Shown in pieces: positions 53,398 through 63,478 of a stretch of DNA of 64,000 bases. The DNA comes from Candidatus Pelagibacter giovannonii (GTDB lineage Bacteria > Pseudomonadota > Alphaproteobacteria > Pelagibacterales > Pelagibacteraceae). The position numbers and the translations under genes are program-made. The DNA lies in NCBI RefSeq assembly GCF_012276695.1, contig NZ_CP038852.1:806001-870000 (forward strand), written 5' to 3'. Numbering within the stretch: position 1 is the first letter of the stretch; each line of letters begins with the position of its first letter. The notes under the pieces were generated by a model. That model was not told where the DNA came from. It made no database searches and saw only the letters and a program-made list of their open reading frames with translations.

Positions 53398-55206
53398 CTA
53401 TTTACCAGTTACAGTTCTTCCACTTGGTATACGAACTTCATCAACCATTTTTTGAGTTGCAGCATCAGGTTCAGCAGTAAGTAAACTTACTACTACCATT
53501 GATATGAAACTCACACCGGCTCCGAAGATACCAAACGTTAACTGAGTAAGTCCTAAGAACCCACTTCCACCAGTTCGTACCCAAACTAGGTACCAAATAG
53601 CAGAACCAAGACCTAAAATCATACCAGCAATAGCACCCTGTCTGTTAGCTCTCTTCCACCATACACCAAGTACAAGTGGGAAGAACAAACCAGACATTGC
53701 AAAGTCAAAAGCCCAGATAACTGAACCCAAGATACCTTGAATCTCCATTGCTGCAATAGTTGCTCCAGCAAAACCAATTACTACAAGTAATACCCTTGCA
53801 ACAAGTAGTCTTTTTGCAGTCTCCGCTTTTGGATCTATCATTTTGTAATAAACGTCATGAGAGATCGCATTAGCGATTGCTAGAATCAAACCATCAGCTG
53901 TTGACATGGCAGCAGCCATACCTCCAGCAGCAACCAGACCTGAGATTACATATGGTAACCCAGCAATTTCTGGAGTTGCTAACACAACAGCTTTACCACC
54001 CATGAAAAACTCATTTAACTCAAGAGTTCCATTGCCGTTAAAGTCGCTGATAAACATCAAGTTTGCACTATTCCAGTTTTGGAACCAATCTAAAGATTGA
54101 ACTTCAGCAAATGATTTACCTATAATACCAGTTGGTAATGTCGGATCAATCAATGATAGTTTTGATAGCGTTGCTAACATTGGTGCAGAAGAATACAGAA
54201 GGAAGATAAAGAATAACGACCAACCAACTGATTTTCTAGCTGCTTTAACGCTTGGAGTAGTAAAGTATCTCATCATCACGTGTGGTAATGATGCTGTTCC
54301 CATCATCATCGCCAATGCTAATGAAATAAATGCCCAAGGCGTTGCATTTACTGCAGAGTGTGCTTTAGTTATTCCAGCTAACCCTTTAGGTACCGTCGCT
54401 AGATCAGCAGCAGAGTTTTTAACAAAACCAAACTGTTGTTCTAACTCACCAATTCTAGCCACTTCATCAGCTAACATAAAGTGAGGGAAGAACCCTGCAC
54501 CCATTTTGTTACTGATCCAAAAAATTGGAAGTAAGTAAGCTATAATTAGCACGATATATTGTGCAACCTGAGTCCAAGTTACCGCTCTCATACCCCCCAA
54601 CATTGAACAAAGTAAAATACTTATTAGTCCAATATATACAGCGTATTTAAAGTCGATATCTAGAGCAACAGACGCAATAGTACCAGTAGCGTTAATCTGA
54701 GCAGTCACATAAGTGAACGAAGCAACAGTTAAAACTATTACTGCACACAATCTTGCTAAATTACCACCGTATCTTGTACCTACAAAATCTGGAACCGTGT
54801 AACATCCAAATTTTCTTAAGTATGGTGCTAATAAAGTTGCAACTAATATGTAACCACCAGTCCAACCTACAAGTAGAGCCATATATCCATAACCTTTAAA
54901 GTAAATACCACCTGCCATTGCAACGAATGAAGCACCAGACATCCAGTCTGCTGCTGTCGCCATTCCATTGAATACAGTTGGCACTTGTCTTCCGGCCACG
55001 TAATATGCATCTGCTTGAGCTGTTCTTGATAGATAACCGATCAATGCATAGATGAATATTGTAAAGGCTACAAAAGCAACACCTATCGCTTTAGCAGTCA
55101 TACCCATCTGTTCACCGATTGCCATTAAGATTATGAAACCTATAAAACCTCCTGTATAGATTCCGTAAACTTTTGGCAAATTGTCTATAAATTTACCTTT
55201 AATCAT
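53398..55206 (-). CDS. Sodium/solute symporter large subunit (VC_2705/ActP-like)
   Basis: The 602-residue SSS-family transporter has about 13 hydrophobic segments and the family motif AADWMSGASFVAMAG near 90, with GYMALLVGWTGGY. Between two segments (about 378-395) lies DFNGNGTLELNEF, matching an EF-hand loop (D-x-N-x-N-G-x-L-x-x-x-E), a feature known in this subfamily. It pairs with DUF4212 and lies near acs, so acetate or a similar carboxylate is a plausible substrate. A GGAGAT ribosome site precedes the ATG. It overlaps the DUF4212 gene by one base. Confidence 0.9.
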   Translation of the reverse strand: MIKGKFIDNLPKVYGIYTGGFIGFIILMAIGEQMGMTAKAIGVAFVAFTIFIYALIGYLSRTAQADAYYVAGRQVPTVFNGMATAADWMSGASFVAMAGGIYFKGYGYMALLVGWTGGYILVATLLAPYLRKFGCYTVPDFVGTRYGGNLARLCAVIVLTVASFTYVTAQINATGTIASVALDIDFKYAVYIGLISILLCSMLGGMRAVTWTQVAQYIVLIIAYLLPIFWISNKMGAGFFPHFMLADEVARIGELEQQFGFVKNSAADLATVPKGLAGITKAHSAVNATPWAFISLALAMMMGTASLPHVMMRYFTTPSVKAARKSVGWSLFFIFLLYSSAPMLATLSKLSLIDPTLPTGIIGKSFAEVQSLDWFQNWNSANLMFISDFNGNGTLELNEFFMGGKAVVLATPEIAGLPYVISGLVAAGGMAAAMSTADGLILAIANAISHDVYYKMIDPKAETAKRLLVARVLLVVIGFAGATIAAMEIQGILGSVIWAFDFAMSGLFFPLVLGVWWKRANRQGAIAGMILGLGSAIWYLVWVRTGGSGFLGLTQLTFGIFGAGVSFISMVVVSLLTAEPDAATQKMVDEVRIPSGRTVTGK

Positions 55207-55466
55207 TATTGATCTCCTTTTTCGTTGAAGCCGAATTCTTCATCGATTTTCTCTTGCCTATTAGCAAACCAGAAACACAAGATTACGAAAATTCCAAGAG
55301 ATCCTTGACATGTAAACCAGTATGTCCATGGATAACCGAAAGGTCCTGTAACCTCATTCATTTCAGCTGCAAAAAGGAAGATGCCGATTGAGAAAACAAA
55401 CCAAATAGCCAGTGTTACGAATAACAATGACCTAGTCTTTTCCCAGTGTTTTGTTGCGTTTGACAT
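55206..55466 (-). CDS. DUF4212 small subunit of sodium/solute symporter
   Basis: The 86-residue protein has two transmembrane segments (about 12-32 and 49-66), the conserved HWEKTRSLLFVTLAIWFVFS (20 residues) opening, and a GPFGYPWTYWFTCQGSLGIF motif. DUF4212 proteins are the small partners of VC_2705-type symporters. It is translated just before the large subunit (stop overlaps its ATG by a base) and has an AGAGAGGT ribosome site. Confidence 0.94.
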   Translation of the reverse strand: MSNATKHWEKTRSLLFVTLAIWFVFSIGIFLFAAEMNEVTGPFGYPWTYWFTCQGSLGIFVILCFWFANRQEKIDEEFGFNEKGDQ

Positions 55467-55576
55467 TTATACCTCTCTATTTTTTAGTTATAACTTCGAA
55501 ACCATAACCATTCTGTAAGTTTTTAAAAGACTTAAAATTGTTCATATTATGTACTTATTTACTTACTTTTTTAAGG

Positions 55577-55582
55577 TATAAT
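55577..55582 (+). promoter_or_regulatory. -10 box (TATAAT) of the unknown 207-residue gene
   Basis: TATAAT at 55577-55582 puts a start about 14 bases before the ATG at 55603. The -35 region is poor. Low to moderate confidence. Confidence 0.4.
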
Positions 55583-55602
55583 TGCAAAATATATGAATTT
55601 TT

Positions 55603-56226
55603 ATGCAAAAATATAAACTCTCTTGGAGAGACATATCATTTAATGATTTTAAAGTTTACTTGTTTGCTATGTTTAGGGCTTTTATTCCAAAGAAAAAAAT
55701 TAAGAATTTAAATGAGCTTGAATACTTTATCCAAACAAAGTCTGCGTGGGTAACGCAAGTTACCTTATACAACTATTTAAAGACCAGAATGGGTACAAGA
55801 TATGTTCTTCATTTTGACAATGATGTGTTCATGGCATCTCTTGATATTGCAAAATGGAATATTTATTCTGTAGCTTTACAGGATTTGACATTATTTACGT
55901 TCTCATATTTAAAAGTTAATTTTAATTACCAAAACATTGAACAGTCAAAAGAAATTTTTTCTAAAATTTTAGAAAATGAAATTTCTAATAAGATGCCACT
56001 TGATATTATTGAGGAAGCAAAAAAAACTTTTAATGAAAGACATCAAAATATAAACTGGGAAATTTATTATAAAGATCTACCTTTTAATCCTAGTGCGTTG
56101 TCATTATACAAATGGGCCCCAATAGCTGAAGAGCTTAAAACTTTAGATCGAAAAATTGTTTTGAATTCTATGATATTGAAATGGGATATTATTAAAAAAG
56201 AATTTGAGAAGTTAATCGAATTTTAA
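55603..56226 (+). CDS. Unknown protein between symporter and acs
   Basis: A 207-residue soluble protein that I do not recognise. It has several aromatic, charged segments ([20 protein letters not shown], 20 residues; [20 protein letters not shown], 20) and no signal peptide or membrane segment. The upstream ATG at 55593 is not in frame, so 55603 is the start. It lies between the acetate-type symporter and acs, overlapping the acs end by 4 bp. A role in acetate uptake or its control is only inferred from neighbours. Confidence 0.75.
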   Translation: MQKYKLSWRDISFNDFKVYLFAMFRAFIPKKKIKNLNELEYFIQTKSAWVTQVTLYNYLKTRMGTRYVLHFDNDVFMASLDIAKWNIYSVALQDLTLFTFSYLKVNFNYQNIEQSKEIFSKILENEISNKMPLDIIEEAKKTFNERHQNINWEIYYKDLPFNPSALSLYKWAPIAEELKTLDRKIVLNSMILKWDIIKKEFEKLIEF

Positions 56227-58265
56227 ATATTTTTTCTATTATCCACCAAACTTTGTACAACACTTGGGTCAGCTAAAGTTGTTGTGTCCCCTAATTGGTC
56301 ATGTTCATTAGCAGCAATTTTTCTTAAAATTCTTCTCATAATTTTCCCAGATCTAGTTTTAGGTAATCCTGGAGAAAAATGTATAATATCAGGTGTTGCA
56401 AGAGCTCCAATTTGCTTTCTAACCCAAAGTTTTAAATCTCTTTCAAGATCTAAATCAGACTTCTCTCCAACATTTAGAGTTACATAACAATATAGACCAT
56501 TACCTTTAATATCGTGTGGATATCCAACTACAGCAGCTTCAGCAACTTTTGGATGAGCAACGAAAGCACTTTCTATTTCTGCAGTTCCAAGGTTATGACC
56601 AGAGACAATAATTACATCATCTACACGGCCAGTTATCCAATAGTACCCATCTTTATCTCTTTTAGCTCCATCACCTGTAAAATACTTTCCATCAAACTGA
56701 GAAAAATAAGTATCAATAAATCTTTGGTGGTCACCGTAAACAGTTCTCATTTGTCCAGGCCAAGATTGAGAAATACACAATCTTCCTTCACCAGCTCCTT
56801 TAATTTCTTTTCCATTTTTATCAACTATAGAAGGCTTAATTCCATAAAAAGGTTTACTTGCAGAACCAGGTTTTAAATTCATTGCACCTGTTTGAGGACT
56901 AATTAAAATTCCACCTGTCTCGGTTTGCCACCATGTATCAACAATCGGACATTTAGAATTTCCAATTGTTTTATAATACCACATCCAAGCCTCAGGATTA
57001 ATGGGCTCACCAACAGTTCCTAATAATTTTAGAGATTTTCTTGAAGTTTTCTTAACAGGCTTATTACCCTCTCTCATTAAAGCTCTAATAGCAGTGGGCG
57101 CTGTATAAAAAATATTAACTTTGTATTTATCAATAATTTGCCACCATCTTGAATTATCAGGGTAAGTTGGAATACCTTCAAACATTATTGTTGTTGCTCC
57201 ATTAGCAAGAGGCCCATAAATTATATAACTGTGACCAGTAACCCAGCCAATATCAGCCGTACACCAATAAATATCTTTTGGTTTATAGTTAAAGATATAT
57301 TGATGGGTCATAGATGCGTAAACCATATAGCCACCTGTTGTATGTAAAACTCCCTTTGGCTTACCGGTAGAGCCAGATGTGTAGAGAATAAATAAAGGGT
57401 CTTCCGCATTCATTTCCTCAGGCTCACATTTATTTGATACATCTTTAATTAAATCTTCATACCAAACATCTCTTCCTTTTACCCAACCGACTTTATTTCC
57501 AGTTCTTTTTACAACTATACATTTCTTAACTTCAGGACATTTTTTTAATGCCTCATCAGTAATAGCTTTTAGAGGAATGGTTTTACCCCCTCTAACACCT
57601 TCATCTGCAGTAACGATGTAATGTGAATCACAGTCATTAACTCTGCCAGAAATAGAATCTGCTGAAAATCCACCAAAAATAATAGAGTGAACTGCACCAA
57701 TTCTAGCACAAGCTAGCATCGTTACCGCAAGCTCTGGTATCATGGTTAAATAAATTGTAACTCTATCACCCTTTTTAATTCCTAGTTTTCTTAAACCGTT
57801 CGCTGTTTTAGAAACCTCATTATGTAATTGTTTGTATGAAATTTTTTTAGTATCTTTTGGATCATCACCCACCCAAATAATTGCAATTTTATCTTTTTTA
57901 TCTTTAAGATGACGGTCTATACAATTAACAGAAGCATTTAGCGTTCCATCTTCATACCATTTAATTTTAACTTGTTCTTTACTATATTTTACGTCTTTAA
58001 TTTTTTTGTATGGCTTAATCCAGGTAATTCTTTTTCCCTCTCTCTTCCAAAAGTCATTGTTATTTTTAATCGAGTCTGAATATTTTTTTTGATATTTTGA
58101 TTTATTTACTAAAGCACTTTTCACCCACTCAGGTTTAGTCTTAAAGATTAACTCTTTTTCTTCAATTTTTTTTAAAACTTTTTTTTTAATTACTTTTATT
58201 TTTTTCTTAACTTTAGTTTTTTTATGAACTTTTTTAACTTTTGATATTGATTTTTTTTTTGGCAT
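56223..58265 (-). CDS. acs: Acetyl-CoA synthetase with Lys-rich N-terminal extension
   Basis: Acs makes acetyl-CoA from acetate, ATP and CoA. The 680-residue ANL enzyme has [22 protein letters not shown] (split: [17 protein letters not shown]), the ATP loop [11 protein letters not shown] near 294, [42 protein letters not shown] (20), and the acetylatable [11 protein letters not shown] near 635. Residues 1-39 are an unusual extension with 19 Lys, absent from E. coli Acs, which begins near our residue 41. There is no closer ATG. Convergent with the unknown gene. Confidence 0.97.
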   Translation of the reverse strand: MPKKKSISKVKKVHKKTKVKKKIKVIKKKVLKKIEEKELIFKTKPEWVKSALVNKSKYQKKYSDSIKNNNDFWKREGKRITWIKPYKKIKDVKYSKEQVKIKWYEDGTLNASVNCIDRHLKDKKDKIAIIWVGDDPKDTKKISYKQLHNEVSKTANGLRKLGIKKGDRVTIYLTMIPELAVTMLACARIGAVHSIIFGGFSADSISGRVNDCDSHYIVTADEGVRGGKTIPLKAITDEALKKCPEVKKCIVVKRTGNKVGWVKGRDVWYEDLIKDVSNKCEPEEMNAEDPLFILYTSGSTGKPKGVLHTTGGYMVYASMTHQYIFNYKPKDIYWCTADIGWVTGHSYIIYGPLANGATTIMFEGIPTYPDNSRWWQIIDKYKVNIFYTAPTAIRALMREGNKPVKKTSRKSLKLLGTVGEPINPEAWMWYYKTIGNSKCPIVDTWWQTETGGILISPQTGAMNLKPGSASKPFYGIKPSIVDKNGKEIKGAGEGRLCISQSWPGQMRTVYGDHQRFIDTYFSQFDGKYFTGDGAKRDKDGYYWITGRVDDVIIVSGHNLGTAEIESAFVAHPKVAEAAVVGYPHDIKGNGLYCYVTLNVGEKSDLDLERDLKLWVRKQIGALATPDIIHFSPGLPKTRSGKIMRRILRKIAANEHDQLGDTTTLADPSVVQSLVDNRKNI

Positions 58266-58271
58266 GGATTT

Positions 58272-58685
58272 TTAAATATTACTCATCTTATTTAAAATTT
58301 TCCAGCTTTTAGAGTCTATAGGCATAACGGATAATCTACTTTGTTTAATAAGTGATAAATGGCTTAGAGACTTGGTTTTTTTAACCTCTTCAAGAGTTAC
58401 ACTTTTCTCTAATTTTTCTTTAAATTTTACTTGAACAGCTACAAATCGTCCATCTTTGTCAGTTTTGTCTAAGAACGCTTCTTTAACAATCTCAACTATT
58501 CCAACAATTTCTTTACCTATATTTGAGTGATAAAAAAAACAAAGGTCTCCTTTTTTCATTTCTTTTAAATTTTTAGCTGCTTGATAATTTCTAACCCCAT
58601 CCCAGGGAACTCCTTTAGCCCCAGCTTTTTTTTGTTGATCAATTGACCAAACATCAGGCTCTGATTTCATTAACCAATAATTCAT
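58272..58685 (-). CDS. EVE-domain protein
   Basis: The 137-residue protein begins NYWLMKSEPDVWSIDQQKKA and has WDGVRNYQAAKNLKEMKKGD (20) and CFFYHSNIGKEIVGIVEIVK (20), the EVE/PUA-like fold that binds modified bases in nucleic acids. Its biological target here is unknown. It sits 6 bp from acs. Confidence 0.95.
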   Translation of the reverse strand: MNYWLMKSEPDVWSIDQQKKAGAKGVPWDGVRNYQAAKNLKEMKKGDLCFFYHSNIGKEIVGIVEIVKEAFLDKTDKDGRFVAVQVKFKEKLEKSVTLEEVKKTKSLSHLSLIKQSRLSVMPIDSKSWKILNKMSNI

Positions 58686-58709
58686 TTATTTATCTAATTT
58701 TTTGAATAA

Positions 58710-59561
58710 TTATACATATGGATAGTCAAGTTCAAGTAGATCTTCTTTAAATATTTCATTTGTTTTGTTTTTTGTTTCAAGAGGTAGAATTTTTTGCCAA
58801 CGGTTATTAAAACCCAAATTAAAGAAATTTATTTTTTTACCAGTTTTATTTGAATAAACACTTTCTTCAAAACCTTCGTTGAGTTCCTTATTCTTTAAAT
58901 TTGAGAAACTTGTTGTTTTAATGGCATTAGAGAATTTTTTTTCATCTATTTTCTTATTATCCCCTGTTACTTCATTAATAAAAAAAATAATTTTTTTAAA
59001 AATTTCAATTTTATTTTCTTTTAAATCTTCATATTTAATAAAAAGAGTTTTAAATTCAGAATTATTTTTCCATGATTTATAATGATTAGACCATGAGTTT
59101 AAATAAGTAAAATTACTGTAATCCTTATTATAAGATTTTTCTAACAAAGAACAATTTTCGTCAGTCATTTTTTCTATAGCTTCTTTATAATCAATTACAT
59201 AATGATGGGTTAGTGATGTTATCAAGTTTCTTGGATCTCTAACTATATATATTGCTCCCAATGTTTGATTTTTTGAAGTAAAATTATTTTCTTCGTATGG
59301 GTACAGGCAATTATGTGTTTTAACTAAATTAAGTTTATCTTTATTAAAAAAAGCATTTTGGTTAAACATCCAATTTTTACTAGCCTCCTTCTTTGTTTTA
59401 GGTTCAAAATTTGAAAATTTAATATTTGGAAATTGATGGATTTTAAGCAGTTGATCAAAATCAAAATTTCCGTCTTCAGAATAATAATAACTAGCAAGAA
59501 AAGATCTCAAATAAGTATTTCCACTTTTGGGGTATGATGCAATCCAGATTATCATTTGCAT
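58710..59561 (-). CDS. Sulfotransferase-domain protein
   Basis: The 283-residue protein has the 5'-PAPS binding motif WIASYPKSGNTYLRSFLASY (20) at residues 6-25 and the 3'-phosphate segment YIVRDPRNLITSLTHHY near 103. It is a PAPS-dependent sulfotransferase (sulfotransferase 1 type). The acceptor is unknown. SAR11 isolates are known to lack assimilatory sulfate reduction, so the PAPS supply is a question. It lies between the EVE gene and tsaD. Confidence 0.9.
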   Translation of the reverse strand: MQMIIWIASYPKSGNTYLRSFLASYYYSEDGNFDFDQLLKIHQFPNIKFSNFEPKTKKEASKNWMFNQNAFFNKDKLNLVKTHNCLYPYEENNFTSKNQTLGAIYIVRDPRNLITSLTHHYVIDYKEAIEKMTDENCSLLEKSYNKDYSNFTYLNSWSNHYKSWKNNSEFKTLFIKYEDLKENKIEIFKKIIFFINEVTGDNKKIDEKKFSNAIKTTSFSNLKNKELNEGFEESVYSNKTGKKINFFNLGFNNRWQKILPLETKNKTNEIFKEDLLELDYPYV

Positions 59562-59633
59562 TAATTTTTATCGCAAATATTAAATAATTACTAATGATTT
59601 TATATGACCGTTATTTTAAATTAAATAATGTTT

Positions 59634-60707
59634 TTATAATCTTACTCCAGCACCCTTTAAAAAAGTAGCATCTGCATCTAAGGGCCATCTAGGTTTTGCA
59701 GGACTATCTAATTCACTAAACTGTTTTAGTTTAAATTTTTCCAACCCAACCATTGCAATCATTGCAGCATTATCTCCACACAAATTAATAGGTGGAAATA
59801 TTGCTTCAAAACCTTCTTCTTTACAAAGATTAGTTAGAACTTCTCTTATTCTTTTGTTTGCAGCAACTCCACCTGCAACTACAAATTTATTTTTATTTGT
59901 TATATTCATTTTCTTAAATTCTTCAAAGGCAATTTTACTTTTTTTATACAGTATTTCCTCAACTGTTTTTTGAAAAGATGCTGCAAGATCATATTTTTCT
60001 TGATCATTTTTTATCTGTTTTGATATTTTTAAAACAGCAGTTTTTAAACCTGCAAATGATAAATTACATCCCCCTTTATGAAAAATTGGCTTGGGTAATT
60101 CATATTTATTGGGATCACCTTTTTTTGCATATATTTCAATTTGTGGCCCACCAGGAAACTCTATTCCTAATAATTTTGCTGTTTTATCAAATGCCTCACC
60201 AACAGCATCATCAATAGTTGTTCCTAATCTTTTGTAATTTCCTAAACCTTGCACACTCAAAAACTGAGTGTGACCTCCAGAGATTAAAAGCAATAAATAA
60301 GGATAGTTTAATTCAGAATTTAGTTTTGGGCTTAATGCATGTCCTTCTAAATGATTAACAGCTATAAAAGGTTTATTGAGAGAAGAGGCCATTGCTTTTC
60401 CAAAACTTAAACCAACTGACAGACAAACCATAAGGCCAGGTCCTGCAGTTGCAGCTATAGCATCCAGGTCCATCATTTTTACTCCACTTTCATCAAGTGC
60501 TTTTTTTGTGATTAAATCTATTTTTTCCATATGGGATCTTGCGGCAAGTTCGGGAACAACTCCGCCAAATTCTTTATGAACATCTACCTGACTTGAAACA
60601 ATACTTGATAAAATTGTTGGCATACCTTGCTCATTTTCAGTTATGATAGAGGCAGCTGTTTCATCGCAGCTTGATTCAATTCCTAAAATTATGGGTTTTT
60701 TATTCAT
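59634..60707 (-). CDS. tsaD: tRNA N6-threonylcarbamoyladenosine synthase subunit TsaD
   Basis: TsaD transfers threonylcarbamoyl to A37 of ANN-decoding tRNAs. The 357-residue ASKHA protein has ILGIESSCDETAASI, the HLEGH metal-binding motif at 119-123, LLLISGGHTQFL, and VAGGVAANKRIR. Divergent from hemC; tsaD-hemC adjacency is common in alphaproteobacteria. Confidence 0.98.
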   Translation of the reverse strand: MNKKPIILGIESSCDETAASIITENEQGMPTILSSIVSSQVDVHKEFGGVVPELAARSHMEKIDLITKKALDESGVKMMDLDAIAATAGPGLMVCLSVGLSFGKAMASSLNKPFIAVNHLEGHALSPKLNSELNYPYLLLLISGGHTQFLSVQGLGNYKRLGTTIDDAVGEAFDKTAKLLGIEFPGGPQIEIYAKKGDPNKYELPKPIFHKGGCNLSFAGLKTAVLKISKQIKNDQEKYDLAASFQKTVEEILYKKSKIAFEEFKKMNITNKNKFVVAGGVAANKRIREVLTNLCKEEGFEAIFPPINLCGDNAAMIAMVGLEKFKLKQFSELDSPAKPRWPLDADATFLKGAGVRL

Positions 60708-60766
60708 TAAATTAGTTTTTATTAATAATACATTCTCAATATAAGTATCAAGTATAAAGCAATTAA

Positions 60767-61690
60767 ATGAAAAATAGAAAAATTATTATAGGCTCTAGAG
60801 GAAGCAAATTAGCTCTAATCTATGCTGAAAAAGCTAAAGAAAAAATTCTTAACTATTCAAAAGATTTTGGAATCGAAGAAGTGATCATTAAAGAAATTGT
60901 AACTAAGGGTGATCAAGTTCAGGATAAAAGACTATCTGAAGTAGGTGGTAAGGGTCTTTTTTCAAAAACTATAGAGGTTGAGTTATTAGAAAAAAAAATT
61001 GATATAGCTGTGCATGCATTAAAAGATATGCCCTCTGAAGAAACTAAAGGATTGTTAACAGATTGCTTTTTAGAAAGAAACGATCCAAGAGAAATTTTAA
61101 TTAGCAAAGATAATAAACATCTAAAAGATTTAGCTACAAATTCAATCATTGGAACATCCTCATTTAGGAGAGAATTTCAGATTAAAAAAATAAGAGAAGA
61201 TCTTGATTGTAAATTAATAAGAGGAAATGTTGATACAAGAATAAGAAAACTTAACAAAAACTTATATGATGGAATTATCCTATCTTATGCTGGAATCGAT
61301 TCTTTGGGTTTAAATCAAAAGATCTCCCAAACTTTTTCTACTTCAGAAATCATACCTTGTGCTGGACAAGGAGTCATTGCCTTACAGTGTAGAGATAACG
61401 ATGAAGGTTTAATTGAATTATTAAAACAAGTTGATCATCAATTAACACACAGCTCAATAAAAGCTGAAAGAAATGTCTTAAAAGTTTTAGAAGGAGATTG
61501 TGAAACAGCAATAGGAGCATTTGCAAATATTGAAGGAAATGAAATTAATCTTGAAGTAGAACTTTTTTCATTAGACGGTAGTAAAAGATTTTATTTAAAA
61601 TCATCTGAAAGTATAGACAAAGCAGAAGAATTAGGAATAGAGATGGGAAAAACTCTTAAAAAGATGTCTAATAATTCTTACAAAAAATAA
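60767..61690 (+). CDS. hemC: Hydroxymethylbilane synthase
   Basis: HemC joins four porphobilinogens into hydroxymethylbilane. The 307-residue protein has IIGSRGSKLALIYAEKAK, EVGGKGLFSKTIEVELL, AVHALKDMPSE, GTSSFRRE, RGNVDTRIRKL, and the cofactor-bearing Cys in EGDCETAIGAF. Only one base separates it from hemD. Confidence 0.97.
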   Translation: MKNRKIIIGSRGSKLALIYAEKAKEKILNYSKDFGIEEVIIKEIVTKGDQVQDKRLSEVGGKGLFSKTIEVELLEKKIDIAVHALKDMPSEETKGLLTDCFLERNDPREILISKDNKHLKDLATNSIIGTSSFRREFQIKKIREDLDCKLIRGNVDTRIRKLNKNLYDGIILSYAGIDSLGLNQKISQTFSTSEIIPCAGQGVIALQCRDNDEGLIELLKQVDHQLTHSSIKAERNVLKVLEGDCETAIGAFANIEGNEINLEVELFSLDGSKRFYLKSSESIDKAEELGIEMGKTLKKMSNNSYKK

Positions 61691-61691
61691 T

Positions 61692-62390
61692 ATGCATATT
61701 TTATTCACACGACCCTTAGAAGATTGTCATGAAATGATATTGAAATTTCAATCATTGGGTCATGAAATATCTCATTTACCTTTAATTAATATTGAAGGTT
61801 TAAAATATGAAACTCCTAACTATTCTGAGTTTAAAGGAATTATTTTTACAAGCACTAATGCTGTTAAATTTTTGGATATAAAGAGCATTGATAAAAAATT
61901 AAAATGCTTTTGTGTTGGAAATGCTACAGAAAAAAAAGCTAGAAGTGCCGGTTTTCAAAATGTTTTTGCAGCTGAAGGAAATGTTAATAATCTTAAGGAA
62001 TTAATCTTACAAAATTTTAAATCTTCTGAAGGAAAGTTAATTTATATAAGTGGAGAAGTAATCTCTAGCGATTTAGATAAGGAGCTTGTTTCGAGTGGGT
62101 ACACAATAGAACGATTAATTAATTACAGAGCTAAAGCGATCGAAAAATATGATGAAGGCTTTATCGAAAAACTGAAATTGAAAATGCCTGAAATCACTTA
62201 TATTTATTCACAAAATAGTGCAATTAATTTTTTAAAAGTAATAAAAAATTATCAGCTAGAAACCTTATGGATGAATACTAATTTGATGTGTATTGGAGAA
62301 AAAACCTCTTCAATTCTTAATGAAATTAAGTGGAAAAAAATTTTTCTTTTTAACCCTGGAGAAGAGGAATTTTTGCTATATAAAATTTAA
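61692..62390 (+). CDS. hemD: Uroporphyrinogen III synthase
   Basis: HemD closes hydroxymethylbilane to uroporphyrinogen III. The 232-residue protein is divergent, as usual for the family, but shows ILFTRPLEDCHEMILKFQSL at the N-terminus, GIIFTSTNAVKFL, CFCVGNATEKKARSAGFQNV, YISGEVISSDL, and the late TYIYSQNSAINFL segment. Position directly after hemC makes the call secure. Confidence 0.93.
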   Translation: MHILFTRPLEDCHEMILKFQSLGHEISHLPLINIEGLKYETPNYSEFKGIIFTSTNAVKFLDIKSIDKKLKCFCVGNATEKKARSAGFQNVFAAEGNVNNLKELILQNFKSSEGKLIYISGEVISSDLDKELVSSGYTIERLINYRAKAIEKYDEGFIEKLKLKMPEITYIYSQNSAINFLKVIKNYQLETLWMNTNLMCIGEKTSSILNEIKWKKIFLFNPGEEEFLLYKI

Positions 62391-62392
62391 TT

Positions 62393-63478
62393 ATGGACAT
62401 ATTTAGTAATTTTGGTGACCTGTTTATTTCTGTTTGGTCTAAAGGAATTCGTGGAGTTGATATTTTTCAAATACTAATTGGAATTGGAATATTTTTTATT
62501 TTTTTAATTTTTAGAGGAATAATAAGTAAAGTTATTATTAAAAGATTAGAAGCAATTTCAAAAAGAACTTCAAACAAATTGGATGACACCTTTGTCCATG
62601 CAATGGAAGGACCTGCTAGATTTTTACCAATTGTTCTAGGTTTTTTTATTGCAAGTTATTACATGTCTTTTGCAGATGATGGCAGAGCTATAGTTGATAC
62701 AATTAATAGAACATTAATTACCATTTTAATATTTTGGGTTATCCATCAAATTATTGAACCAATTTCCTACATTTTAAGTGGGTTAGATAAAATGTTAACC
62801 CGTGAGTTAGTAGGCTGGATTATAAAATCTTTAAAGATTTTAATTTTCATTTTAGGGTTAGCAGCTGTTCTTGAACTTTGGGGAATAAAAATTGGACCAA
62901 TTATTGCAGGACTTGGTTTATTTGGTGTTGCTGTGGCTCTAGGCGCACAAGACTTATTTAAAAATTTAATTTCAGGGATTTTAGTTTTAGTTGAAAAAAG
63001 GTTTAAGATAGGGGATTGGATTTTGGTTGAAGGTATTATTGAAGGTATCGTTGAAAAAATTGGTTTTAGATCAACAGTTTTAAGAAAGTTTGACAAGTCT
63101 TTAGCTATAATTCCTAATTTTCAGTTTGCAGAAAATGCAGTTATCAATATTAGTGAGACAACTAACTGGAGAATAGATTGGGCAATAACTCTTCAATACG
63201 ACACTACTGTTGATCAGCTAAAAAAAATAAGAGATGAAATTGAAGGCCACATTAAGAAAAGTGATGACTTTGATAATTCTGTAGGAGTTGCGGTTAGAGT
63301 TGAAAAATTTTCAGATAGTTCGATTGATATGAGAGTTAGATGTTTTACTACTTCAAATAGTTTTTCAACATGGTTGGAGGTTAAGGAAAAACTTGCAATT
63401 GAAATAAAGCAAATTGTTGAAGGAAACAAGGCAGCTTTTGCTTTTCCAAGCCAGTCAATTTATATTGAGAAAAAATGA
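62393..63478 (+). CDS. MscS-family mechanosensitive channel
   Basis: The 361-residue protein has about four to five transmembrane segments and the MscS core: the pore helix GLGLFGVAVALGAQDLFKNL (20, about 180-200) and ISGILVLVEKRFKIGDWILV, then the beta domain with IGFRSTVLRKFDKSLAIIPN. These channels release solutes under osmotic downshock. It overlaps yggT by 4 bp. Confidence 0.95.
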   Translation: MDIFSNFGDLFISVWSKGIRGVDIFQILIGIGIFFIFLIFRGIISKVIIKRLEAISKRTSNKLDDTFVHAMEGPARFLPIVLGFFIASYYMSFADDGRAIVDTINRTLITILIFWVIHQIIEPISYILSGLDKMLTRELVGWIIKSLKILIFILGLAAVLELWGIKIGPIIAGLGLFGVAVALGAQDLFKNLISGILVLVEKRFKIGDWILVEGIIEGIVEKIGFRSTVLRKFDKSLAIIPNFQFAENAVINISETTNWRIDWAITLQYDTTVDQLKKIRDEIEGHIKKSDDFDNSVGVAVRVEKFSDSSIDMRVRCFTTSNSFSTWLEVKEKLAIEIKQIVEGNKAAFAFPSQSIYIEKK

